Position numbers and translations under genes: made by a program
Assembly (NCBI RefSeq): GCF_048268085.1
Contig: NZ_JBLWWF010000009.1
Coordinates: forward strand, 62,001 to 126,000
Direction of reading: 5' to 3'
From: Neptunicella sp048268085
Lineage (GTDB): Bacteria; Pseudomonadota; Gammaproteobacteria; Enterobacterales; Alteromonadaceae
Length of the DNA stretch: 64,000 nucleotides
Part shown: positions 26,442-35,246 of the stretch, piece after piece
How the letters are laid out: each line of letters opens with the position of its first letter
Numbering within the stretch: position 1 is the first letter of the stretch
Notes under the pieces: generated by a model
What the model saw: the letters and a program-made list of their open reading frames with translations, nothing else
Database searches by the model: none
Told to the model about the DNA's origin: nothing

Positions 26442-29400
26442 TTATTCAATGCGCTTCAGTAGCACATCATCCAGTTTCACCGAAGCGCCACCCTGAGTGG
26501 TTTTGCTAGTCAGTACCACTTGTAACTGGCCGCTGGTAACAGGAATATTGTCCAGCACCAGCTTGTGCCAGTTGTTGTCCTGTTCAATATTCAGATTGAT
26601 CTCGCTGCTACCATGATCCAGCACCCTCAAACGGGCAAGGTCGAAGTCACCATTACGTTTGACCCAAGCCTCCAGCCGGTAGGTGCCATTAGTCAATCCG
26701 CTGACCAGCTGCTTGCTACTCACGTAATGTCCACTGCTGGATTGCTGTACCAGTTGATATTGCCCACTGTGTGAAAATTCGGACTGTTGAACAAAGCTGG
26801 CATCCAGATCATTCCACTCGGTCCAGCCGGGAATATCCTGAATCTCGGTGGCCGTTTCCTGCCCTGCCGGGATATTTTCATAGTTGCCGTTAAGCAGCAG
26901 GTTGGACTGTGGCTGATAAGCGCGCTGACTAAAGTCGTACAGATCGTCAGTTAGCGGATCGTCAAAATAAACCACATCCAAATTTTGTGGCAGTTCATGT
27001 CCCTTGTTATCCCAGGCAACAACCTGTTTGGACTGAGTCGCCTGCAAGGCACCGGCGCCACTGAAATAGGCCGGCTCTCCATTGCGACCTGCATGTTGGT
27101 TGGTGCGAATCAATTCATTATTATGTGCCAGAACATAACGGGAAGACTGGATAGATATTCCTCCCCACTGTGAGTCAGCAATCCGGTTATCTTTGATCAC
27201 AAAGTGGCTTTGCCATTGAATATCAACCGGGTTCTGCCCTGCATCCAGCGTCATATGGCTACAGCTTATATTTTGCTGGGTTTGCGGACTATAACGATTG
27301 GTAAAGATACTCAATGCTGCCGGTGGCATGGTATTGAAGTTACTTCCTTCAATGGCAATCCAGCGACCGACATTTTGAATACTGTTATCCGAGAAAATCA
27401 CATTGCGGGCACCGGAACCGTTATTTCCCCATGAATTAGTACAAGCCTTCATATCGATCATCAACGGGAACTTCACGCCCTGATGGGTACTATTGGCAAA
27501 ACGGTTGTGGGCAATCAATGCATGCGGTGAGGAGAATTTGGCACCATTACCGCGATTTTCACCGAAAGAAGAACCAATCAGAATGTAGTTGGAACTAAAA
27601 CGGCTACCGTCCGGATTAAAGTGATGCACCATGGTATCAGTGCGATAAACAGCAGTAGAATCGCCCGGTACCGGCTGATTAAAAGTCAGCAAGCTACAAG
27701 CTTTGGCCTCAGCGGTGCCGTTCGAATAGTGGGCATCCTTATACAGCGCCCATCTGGGATCAACTTGCAAGATTTCCTCACCGGTTTCGGGATCAATCTC
27801 ACCATTTAGATAATCATCTTTTTTCCCGTCAATGACTTCATTGCTGGTTATCTCACCGCGCCAGATAAAGTTCATGTCTTTGTCACGCAGCTCATAAATA
27901 TCACCAGGGAGTGCCAAGCTGGCGGGACGAGCATTGGAGGCGTAACACACCACCATCTGGTTAACCGATACATACTGGGGGTTAAATCCGGTTAGTTCAC
28001 GGATCACCATACGATCTTCAGTTCCCCCTTCTAAGCGGATATTTTTGAACAGGTAGTTCCCCCGATTGTGGAACAGAAATACCCCGTCGGCTTTAGTCGC
28101 GACCACCGCATTGGGATCGGTTTCGTCAGGATCTTTGGCAGAGACAAAATCTTCCAGTTTCAAGTAACGGACGCCACCAAAAGCCGCCAAGGCATTACCC
28201 GGACTGGATATAACCTGCACATTTTCAAGACTCAAATGCTCGGTCTGCTGCACCGAAAATGCTCGCTTACCGCCGTAATGTGCGACCATGTAGTCACGCG
28301 TTTCAACCATATCACTGTAATAAGAGGGCTTGCTGCTTAAATCCAGTACAGCAGTGCCATCGGTTTCAATACTAATCGGGTATGAACCGATATTGGCTTC
28401 TTCCTGCCCACCGACTATGCCGCCAGTCAAGGTATCCAGCGCATACAGATTCTCAAAAGGTAATAACAGCGATGAACCTGTGCCGCTGTAAACACCGACT
28501 TTGTTGCTGGGGTAGTCGGTATCAGTGCCTGCCCAGGTGATCATGGCACCGATATTATCGATATACTGCTTGTAGTCGTATGCCGCGTTACTTAACGGCG
28601 TCAGCCGCACCTGATTATTACCCAGTTTTTCAATACTGACCTTGGTCTGGAACGGATACACCTCGTTAAAATAATCCAGCGTCAGATTGCGGATCAGTAT
28701 CCGTTGATTAGGCTGGTTATTGGCATCCTGATAAAGACTAAAGAATCCACGCCGCGCAACATGAATCAGTTTGGCGCCATTACCATCGATAATCACATCA
28801 TGCATGCCTGTCATCGTGATACTGTCGCCAGCATAGTAACGGCTATCACCGACATAATATTCACCATTAGCCGGAAACTGTATCTTGACTATCTTACCCG
28901 CATAGCTGCTATCGGTTTTGGCATCAAACAACGCCTGTTTAATAATATTGACGTTATGTACGCCATGACTCATGACATCCGCAGCACCGGCTGGATTAGC
29001 CTGGCTGATATCGTATTCCAGTCCATTAGTAGGTTGCAGACTATCCAGTGTGATTGTCACCATCTGCACACCGGTATCGCCTTCATGCAAACCGTTGGCA
29101 TCTTGTGGCTGATCGATCTCGAAAGCCCAGGGACCATGGGTGGAATCTTCAATATAATCGCTGAGCAGTTCGGCTGTCGTCAGGGCTTTTTGATAGATCC
29201 TGACCTGATCCATCAAGCCTACAAATGCCCGGGTTGGGCTGGCTTCATAAGTTTGCCCTAAACGAAAATCCCGGATGCCGGTAAGATCCAGTGCAGGCAT
29301 AGCGACTTCGCCCACCAACTCACCATCCAGATAAAACTTCACGCCTTGCTGTGCTTTCAGCACCACCGCCACCTGCATCCAGCCTGCGGTGATATCATCA

Positions 29401-31610
29401 TTGCGTACCGGCGCATTAAATTTGGGCGTTGCTAGCACGCTGGTAGTCACAAATCCCGGCATTCTGGGTGTGGAAGATTCGGAATAAAAACGCAGCCGCT
29501 CGTTGTTATACATTTGCAAACCGATGGACTTGTTATTGTCATCCTGTAATGACCATAGATAGCCTTTCTGATTATCGGCAGGCCGTACCCACATGGAAAT
29601 GGTCATTTCCTGCATGGCGGCCATATCCGCTTCAGCCAATGCGGTGTGCAGCACAAATGACGAATCCAGCGGGTTGTTGGCCAAAGCATTACCCCGAACG
29701 GCACCGTGCAAATCAGATTGCGCAGCAGGATCATCCAGAATCAGTTTCGCCACCGGCGAATTTTGCCCGTCCACACTGAGTCCGTCCCAGTCACTGATAG
29801 TCAGGTGCCGTTGCTGACCCGAGTTATCATTGGCCTGTGAGCCACTGTTCTGCACGTCATTCAAATCCCACAAGGCATAGAGGCTATTACGATGACCTGT
29901 GGTTGCCTGATTTTCATAACTGGCAATCAGGTCGCTAATATCCAGGTTACTGATGACCGACTGGATATCACTCAACTCAAAGGTTGTCGCGGAGCTATCA
30001 ACAGTGTTGATATCCACCGTTGTGTAAGTTGTCATAGCGGTATCGAGTTCACTCAGGAACACACTACTAAAACCGGATTCCCCATAGGGCAAATTGTTAA
30101 TGGCGTAGCTTTCCAGTTTACCGTCAACACTGCCGTCCAGACTGTCTTCGGCCAACGCATTCGTTATCTGGATACTGCTGTAGTTCTGATGATCAGCACT
30201 GTTAGCCAGCGCAATCAGGTTAGCGGTATATACATCGGCCTGACTATTTCCCAGCGAACCTGCGGCTGGTAGGTCATCGATAATGGTTGGCGCAATTAAA
30301 ATACTGTTTAATCCGGCAGAATAATGACTGGTGACGGCCTGATTGACCTGATCAACCAGTCCCGCGTCCACTGTCTCGCTGCGGCTGATAATATTAGCGG
30401 CAATCTCGGTAAGGGCGGTCACACCAAACTCAGCAGCCCCCGGATTAATCACCGCACTCAGGCGTTCGTCTTCTCCCAGCGGAACATCACTGTTGGATAG
30501 AAAATCATAGTAGCTGGCGTCACTGTTACCGCTGACCTGAATCATAACCGGTGTTGTCAGGTTGGTCGGGATCAGCACATCGGCCACCCCGGTTATACCC
30601 GTTCCGGGATGGCCCGGATTGAGGTTATTGCCCTGTAGATCGGTTAAGCTCACGTCAGCAAATTGAAATTTGCCCAGCCCGGGCGTCACGCTTATTTGGG
30701 CAAATCCTGCGGGTAAATCAGCCTGATGCAAACGCCATTTCAGCTCAGCGTTATCTGACCAGCTTTGAGTGGTGACATAAGCGCCATCCCCCTGTTTAGG
30801 ATTACCGTAAGGATCATAGCCACGTAAATTAAAGTCGCCGGTTTTACAGCTAATGGAAAAGCTTGCGGCATCAGGCTCTTGCAGGAAAGTGGCGACCCAC
30901 ATAGCTGAGTCAAGCTGTGGGTTATGGGTTACGGTGACGTTGGCGCCATTGCCTTCGTCAGTTCGGGCCGGATCCGGATCAAAGCAGCGCAAATAGTAAG
31001 CACTATGCAGAGATTTAATATTGTAATAACCGGGTTGACCGGCGACTTCAATAAAAGTCCATAGCTGAGTGAGATCCTCGATTCGAGGATTGTTGATGGA
31101 GACATAACTGTTTAAAACGGCGTTAGTTTCAACCGTTAGATAGGTGTTGGAATCGAGATTTTCCAGTTGATAAATTTGCCCTGCAACGACACTGGTGACC
31201 TCATCCTGACCGGCTTGTTCAAAGCTGAAGGCCACATTGAGCTTGTCGGTCGAAAAAGGCGTTTGCCTGTCGATTCGGACCCGAAAGCTGTCGGAGCTTA
31301 AGGCCGACGTCTGGCTGTCCAGATCGGCAAAACTGACTTCGTTATCACTGAACACAATCGCCGGATCATCGCTACTGATGCGAGCCTTGATATTGGTTGC
31401 AGTAGTGCCGGCATTAAACGCCACTAGCTTGACTTCGTATTCAAATGTGGTGCGGTTGACCCGCTGATTGCCGAGCATCTGATATTGCTCAACACTCATC
31501 TCAGCATAAGCCACCGATGAACCAAGCAAACCGGTCAGCAGTAGCAGTAATTGATAATAGCGAAGCAGATAAGCTAATACCGGCTTCAAGGGATAAGTTA
31601 AGGTTCTCAT
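26442..31610 (-). CDS. Giant multidomain secreted beta-helix protein, GH110-like
   Basis: 1722 residues with a signal peptide (LTGLLGSSVAYAE). Domains in order: a beta-sandwich start, a ricin/trefoil-like segment (about 140-300, YNIKSLHSAYYLRCFDPD), an Ala/Ser-rich helical linker region (about 360-580), a LamG/concanavalin-type domain (about 585-825, TISMWVRP and VKFYLDGELVG), a right-handed beta-helix (about 885-1545) and a C-terminal carbohydrate-binding-like domain (about 1570-1722, LLLNGNYENIPAG..GWTEWND). Within the helix, KADGVFLF and EGGTEDRMV resemble the ADAxxF and LDDA regions of GH110 alpha-1,3-galactosidases. It leads the glycosidase operon and is separated from the receptor by a terminator. 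GH110 assignment is distant; another beta-helix activity is possible. Confidence 0.7.
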   Translation of the reverse strand: MRTLTYPLKPVLAYLLRYYQLLLLLTGLLGSSVAYAEMSVEQYQMLGNQRVNRTTFEYEVKLVAFNAGTTATNIKARISSDDPAIVFSDNEVSFADLDSQTSALSSDSFRVRIDRQTPFSTDKLNVAFSFEQAGQDEVTSVVAGQIYQLENLDSNTYLTVETNAVLNSYVSINNPRIEDLTQLWTFIEVAGQPGYYNIKSLHSAYYLRCFDPDPARTDEGNGANVTVTHNPQLDSAMWVATFLQEPDAASFSISCKTGDFNLRGYDPYGNPKQGDGAYVTTQSWSDNAELKWRLHQADLPAGFAQISVTPGLGKFQFADVSLTDLQGNNLNPGHPGTGITGVADVLIPTNLTTPVMIQVSGNSDASYYDFLSNSDVPLGEDERLSAVINPGAAEFGVTALTEIAANIISRSETVDAGLVDQVNQAVTSHYSAGLNSILIAPTIIDDLPAAGSLGNSQADVYTANLIALANSADHQNYSSIQITNALAEDSLDGSVDGKLESYAINNLPYGESGFSSVFLSELDTAMTTYTTVDINTVDSSATTFELSDIQSVISNLDISDLIASYENQATTGHRNSLYALWDLNDVQNSGSQANDNSGQQRHLTISDWDGLSVDGQNSPVAKLILDDPAAQSDLHGAVRGNALANNPLDSSFVLHTALAEADMAAMQEMTISMWVRPADNQKGYLWSLQDDNNKSIGLQMYNNERLRFYSESSTPRMPGFVTTSVLATPKFNAPVRNDDITAGWMQVAVVLKAQQGVKFYLDGELVGEVAMPALDLTGIRDFRLGQTYEASPTRAFVGLMDQVRIYQKALTTAELLSDYIEDSTHGPWAFEIDQPQDANGLHEGDTGVQMVTITLDSLQPTNGLEYDISQANPAGAADVMSHGVHNVNIIKQALFDAKTDSSYAGKIVKIQFPANGEYYVGDSRYYAGDSITMTGMHDVIIDGNGAKLIHVARRGFFSLYQDANNQPNQRILIRNLTLDYFNEVYPFQTKVSIEKLGNNQVRLTPLSNAAYDYKQYIDNIGAMITWAGTDTDYPSNKVGVYSGTGSSLLLPFENLYALDTLTGGIVGGQEEANIGSYPISIETDGTAVLDLSSKPSYYSDMVETRDYMVAHYGGKRAFSVQQTEHLSLENVQVISSPGNALAAFGGVRYLKLEDFVSAKDPDETDPNAVVATKADGVFLFHNRGNYLFKNIRLEGGTEDRMVIRELTGFNPQYVSVNQMVVCYASNARPASLALPGDIYELRDKDMNFIWRGEITSNEVIDGKKDDYLNGEIDPETGEEILQVDPRWALYKDAHYSNGTAEAKACSLLTFNQPVPGDSTAVYRTDTMVHHFNPDGSRFSSNYILIGSSFGENRGNGAKFSSPHALIAHNRFANSTHQGVKFPLMIDMKACTNSWGNNGSGARNVIFSDNSIQNVGRWIAIEGSNFNTMPPAALSIFTNRYSPQTQQNISCSHMTLDAGQNPVDIQWQSHFVIKDNRIADSQWGGISIQSSRYVLAHNNELIRTNQHAGRNGEPAYFSGAGALQATQSKQVVAWDNKGHELPQNLDVVYFDDPLTDDLYDFSQRAYQPQSNLLLNGNYENIPAGQETATEIQDIPGWTEWNDLDASFVQQSEFSHSGQYQLVQQSSSGHYVSSKQLVSGLTNGTYRLEAWVKRNGDFDLARLRVLDHGSSEINLNIEQDNNWHKLVLDNIPVTSGQLQVVLTSKTTQGGASVKLDDVLLKRIE

Positions 31611-31699
31611 ATTGTTTATCCATTCATTCAATAGTGGTGTAAATGGCAATATTTCGATTGATTCAGACCGGCAGCCGACAAATCTCTAGCCTTCGGATA

Positions 31700-31711
31700 G
31701 TGAAACGTCAC
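31700..31711. promoter_or_regulatory. Candidate operator GTGAAACGTCAC upstream of the glycosidase operon
   Basis: A dyad with GTGA/TCAC arms lies about 90 bases before the giant beta-helix gene. Related 12-mers occur in the divergent control region at 34569-34580 (TTAACGTTTCAC) and 34985-34996 (GTGACACTTCAT). Shared pattern seen by eye; the binding protein is unknown, IclR being a candidate. Confidence 0.35.
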
Positions 31712-31725
31712 AACGAGAAAAATTG

Positions 31726-31761
31726 CAAAAAAGGGCTTCATCCGATGATGATGAAGCCCTT
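31726..31761 (-). terminator. Rho-independent terminator of the TonB receptor gene
   Basis: A perfect 11-bp stem (AAGGGCTTCAT / ATGAAGCCCTT) with a 9-base loop, beginning about 14 bases after the receptor stop; on the minus strand it is followed by six T residues. It separates receptor transcription from the downstream glycosidase operon, allowing different expression levels. Confidence 0.88.
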
Positions 31762-31775
31762 AGCCAGCAGAGTGG

Positions 31776-34532
31776 TTAGAAGCGGTAGCTGACACCCAAG
31801 GTGTAGCGGGTGCCTGTTTCAGCATAGGTAGCAACATATTGCTCCCAGCCGGCATACTCTTCTTTGGCGCTATCCAGCAAATTGACTGCGCGTAGTTCAG
31901 CAGAGAAACCTTTGGCGATTTTATACCTGACCACGGCATCCAGTGACGGCTGCCCCTTGTTATGAATAGCGGTACTGGTGGTGATGGGGTCCAGACGGTC
32001 GTAATAGTCGTCACGCCAGTTGTATAACAACTTGGTGCTTAACTTTTCGTCTTCATAATAAAGCTGGATATTGACACTGTTGGTTGACACACCATCAATG
32101 CCGATGGATTTGTTGGTACGAGGATCGATTTCATCGGTGGAGTTATCCAGATAGGTGTAGTTAATCGACATCCCCATTTTGTCCATAAAGGCGTAAGGCA
32201 TATTGCTGAAATGTTGTTGATAGGCAATCTCGAAACCTTTCAGCTCGCCCCCCCCGCCATTTAGCTGAGTAGTGATCCTGAAGATCTGATCACCATAGCC
32301 TTCGATAGTGTCTTCCATTGAATCCTGAATAATCTGGTTATCCAGTTCTTTATAAAACACCGCTAACGCCAGTGCCGACTGCTTGTCGAAATACCATTCC
32401 AAAGAGGCATCGTACTGGGTTCCACGCTGAGGCTGGAGATCAGCATTAGCCAATGACGCCCATGAATTTTCAGTCTCGTCGGTATTCGGTGTTGCAGGAT
32501 CATCGGCTACCAATACAATACGATCCGCCTGAGCGTAGTTATTGGTGCTGGGACGGCTAATGGTTTTACTGGCACCCAAACGCAACAGCAAATCGTCGGT
32601 CAGGTTACGCACTGCTACAATACTGGGCAGAAAATCCGAATAGCTGCCTTTGTCGTGGTAAGGCTGTAACACTCCGTCGACTAACGCGTATTTGTTTACA
32701 TCCGTGGTGGTTTTAGCATAGCGGGCACCAAAGTTACCTTTCCACTCACCGGCTTCAAAGTCAAAACGCACGTAGGCAGAGGCGATGGTGTCATCCACAA
32801 TGGCGCCTTTCTCGTCAAAACTGACCACCGGCGCATCATAGAACACATCTGAATAACCAAATCCGCCATTACCAATCAGGTGAGTATCAATCACCACAAT
32901 CTTGTTAGGTAAGTCAACGTCTGCGCCGGGCAGAATGTCCGACATATCCAGATATTTAAACGCATTTTGAGCCCAATCGGTATTGACTACAGAAGAGGTC
33001 ACAATACCGGCGCGGGTGAAACTGGTCACTTCAGCACCGGAAAAATCACGACCACTAGGATCACCTTCCGGGCCGACGCCTCGTTTACCCCAGGTTTCTC
33101 GGGTAGCGCTGACATCGGAATAACGCAGACCGGTTTTAATATTTGTGATAATGCCGTCGTTCAGCGGGATCTCGATATCCAGACGGAAAGAATCTTCGGT
33201 CGCTTCACGTATGGTACGGTTGTCATATAAGGTACCGGCCACCAGTCCGTTAGGATCGGACAAATCAGGCAGATTCACCTGCGGTACAGTGACGCCGCGC
33301 AAGTCATAAGAAAAGTCAACATTAGTCTTGTTCAATTGCACAAACTGCTGATCACCGACATCGTTCGATTCAGTAAAGGCATATTCGACAAATACCGTCA
33401 TACCACTGTCGGCATACCATTTGGCATTAACACCACCGGTCAGGAAATCCTGCGGTTGCTGATAACCTTCATGATTACTTAAAACCGAATTGGTTAAGCT
33501 ACCGGCGACCCGTGCATCGTGCTCGGTAATCACCCATGAATCTTTCACATAGCGATCCAGATCGGTATCGGTCACTGCCTGGATCCAGCCACGACTGCGG
33601 TCGTAGTCATATTCCGCATATAGAATATCGGCGTTAATATCCAGCATATCGCTAGGGCGCCACTGGAATGCCGCATTTACTGCGGTTTTCTTGCGTTCTT
33701 CCTGCTTGCGCTGATAACGCAGGTCATACATAAAATAGTAAGGATTGGGGACAGAGTTGGTGACACTTTCGTCCCAGTCCGCAGGTGGCTTGTCGAAGGG
33801 TTTACCGGAACGCCAGTCACCATTACTGTAAAAACGATCTTCGGTAATAGGACGGTCTTCATACACGACACCAATCATGGCACCCATGGTATCGTCATTA
33901 AAGGTATTACTGATTAAGCCGTTAAATTTGTAACCTGAATCATCATTTAAATCATTCAGCATGCCTTTAACGGTCGCACCACCCCATAGACCTTTTTTAT
34001 TCAGTGGCTTACGGGTCGTAATATTTACCGTTCCACCCAAGGCACCATCCGTCATATCGGCGGTTAAGACTTTTTGCACTTCCACTGAACCGACAATTTC
34101 AGAGGGAAAGTAATTCATCAGACCGGCATTGCTGCCACGTCCATAAGCACTAATCAGTGTACGGCCATTCACTTCCAGGCGGTTTTCGCGAATACCGCGA
34201 ATAGTAATACTGGCGCCTTCACCATCTTCACGCTCAATCTGCACACCGGCAACGCGTTGCAGTGTTTCCGCCAGGTTTTCATCGGGTAACTTACCGATAT
34301 CTTCGGCAACGATAGCATCGGTAAAAGTATCGGACAAACGTTTGCGGCTCAGGTTTTCGGCCAGACTGGCCCGAATACCGACCACTTCAATCACTTCGGT
34401 ATCGTCTTTCTTTGCTTTTGTGTCTTTGTCTGTACTGGATTGATCTTGCCCGTAGGCAAAGTGAATGCTTCCTGTTAGCAAAACTGCGGTTACCAGTTTG
34501 GCTAATTTCGATTTCTCGAATTGTTGAGTCAT
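31776..34532 (-). CDS. TonB-dependent receptor (oligosaccharide type)
   Basis: Outer-membrane importer of 918 residues. Signal peptide ends HFAYGQ, and a TonB-box-like TEVIEVVG lies around 45-52. The plug domain (LSDTFTDAIVAEDIGKLPDENLAETLQRVAGV, seen in two parts; GEGASITIRGI; SAYGRGSNAG) and a 22-strand barrel end in the C-terminal aromatic YTLGVSYRF needed for BAM insertion. The plug pattern matches the Xanthomonas/Caulobacter TonB class linked to plant and algal glycans. A CAGGAG precedes the ATG. It is divergent from the symporter operon and is the likely entry port for the galactoside substrate. Confidence 0.94.
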   Translation of the reverse strand: MTQQFEKSKLAKLVTAVLLTGSIHFAYGQDQSSTDKDTKAKKDDTEVIEVVGIRASLAENLSRKRLSDTFTDAIVAEDIGKLPDENLAETLQRVAGVQIEREDGEGASITIRGIRENRLEVNGRTLISAYGRGSNAGLMNYFPSEIVGSVEVQKVLTADMTDGALGGTVNITTRKPLNKKGLWGGATVKGMLNDLNDDSGYKFNGLISNTFNDDTMGAMIGVVYEDRPITEDRFYSNGDWRSGKPFDKPPADWDESVTNSVPNPYYFMYDLRYQRKQEERKKTAVNAAFQWRPSDMLDINADILYAEYDYDRSRGWIQAVTDTDLDRYVKDSWVITEHDARVAGSLTNSVLSNHEGYQQPQDFLTGGVNAKWYADSGMTVFVEYAFTESNDVGDQQFVQLNKTNVDFSYDLRGVTVPQVNLPDLSDPNGLVAGTLYDNRTIREATEDSFRLDIEIPLNDGIITNIKTGLRYSDVSATRETWGKRGVGPEGDPSGRDFSGAEVTSFTRAGIVTSSVVNTDWAQNAFKYLDMSDILPGADVDLPNKIVVIDTHLIGNGGFGYSDVFYDAPVVSFDEKGAIVDDTIASAYVRFDFEAGEWKGNFGARYAKTTTDVNKYALVDGVLQPYHDKGSYSDFLPSIVAVRNLTDDLLLRLGASKTISRPSTNNYAQADRIVLVADDPATPNTDETENSWASLANADLQPQRGTQYDASLEWYFDKQSALALAVFYKELDNQIIQDSMEDTIEGYGDQIFRITTQLNGGGGELKGFEIAYQQHFSNMPYAFMDKMGMSINYTYLDNSTDEIDPRTNKSIGIDGVSTNSVNIQLYYEDEKLSTKLLYNWRDDYYDRLDPITTSTAIHNKGQPSLDAVVRYKIAKGFSAELRAVNLLDSAKEEYAGWEQYVATYAETGTRYTLGVSYRF

Positions 34533-35232
34533 GTCTGAGATCTCCTGTTGGATCTTTATTTTTGGGTCTTAACGTTTCACTAAATAGCTAGTTATTGCGT
34601 CTTATTCGTCATTCTTTATTTAGTTACCCGAAGCAAGAGTCCAGCGCGTTGCGATTGAGACTCATATTAATAAACTTCCGGCTGATAACGTCGACGCATT
34701 ATGTTGCTATTTTAGATATACTTCAACCCTAAAAAACATTTTTTTAACAATTTATTATCCTGATCTGGTGGCAGCCCACGACCAACAAGGCCTGTACAGC
34801 CAACAAAGTTGCTCAATAGACAAACAACAAAATCGACTAATGCATTAACTTTATTGCCTTGCGGCAATTCATCCCGTCCCTTAAAGAGACTGCTTAACCT
34901 TGTTTCAAGCCCTGTTTTCACCGGCTCTGACGAACAGATATATTAACAATTGACGGACTGGTTGTGCTAACGAGAGACGAATAAGTGACACTTCATTAAC
35001 ATTTCTCACTTTACAAATGTCACATATAGATACACAATGCGCCCTATTCCGATATTAAATATGGAAATGAATAATCCTATTAGATTGCCAATTGCAGAAA
35101 TAGATGGGCATTTATCAACCCCAATCTGCTTTACTCAGGTTTAACCGGGAAATATTCAGTGGTATGCATAGTGTTTACTTTCCACTTATTTAAGGATTCG
35201 ACGTATGAATCAACAACTTGATGGCATTAAAT
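34533..35232. other. Divergent control region of the polysaccharide locus
   Basis: About 700 bases between the divergent receptor and symporter genes, much longer than needed for two promoters. It holds two candidate operator-like 12-mers (34569, 34985), a long inverted pair GTGACA/TGTCAC (34985 and 35017), a doubtful 69-codon minus-strand frame, and a short leader frame before the symporter. No clear -35/-10 pair stands out. The middle third (about 34710-34925) reads like inserted sequence. Confidence 0.5.
34712..34921 (-). CDS. Doubtful 69-codon frame, possibly part of a dispersed repeat
   Basis: The translation (ends LVGRGLPPDQDNKLLKKCF) has no signal peptide or domain I recognise and no good ribosome-binding site. 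It lies inside the control region of two divergent genes, an unusual place for a gene. The phrase resembles hypothetical frames that recur in Alteromonadales intergenic repeats, but this is only an impression. It may be a repeat-derived pseudo-frame rather than a gene. Confidence 0.2.
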   Translation of the reverse strand: MKTGLETRLSSLFKGRDELPQGNKVNALVDFVVCLLSNFVGCTGLVGRGLPPDQDNKLLKKCFLGLKYI

Positions 35233-35246
35233 ATGAACAGCTTTGA
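35205..35246 (+). CDS. Short leader frame overlapping the symporter start
   Basis: A 13-codon frame (MNQQLDGIKYEQL) has the best ribosome-binding site nearby (TTAAGGA, spacing eight). It ends at TGA 35244-35246, after the candidate symporter start codons at 35221 and 35233, in another frame. It could couple translation of the symporter or be chance. No family. Confidence 0.3.
   Translation: MNQQLDGIKYEQL

Noticed and set aside
28704..29261. 185-codon plus-strand frame inside the beta-helix gene
   Set aside because: It lies wholly antisense to a clearly coding gene, has no ribosome-binding site and no recognisable domain.
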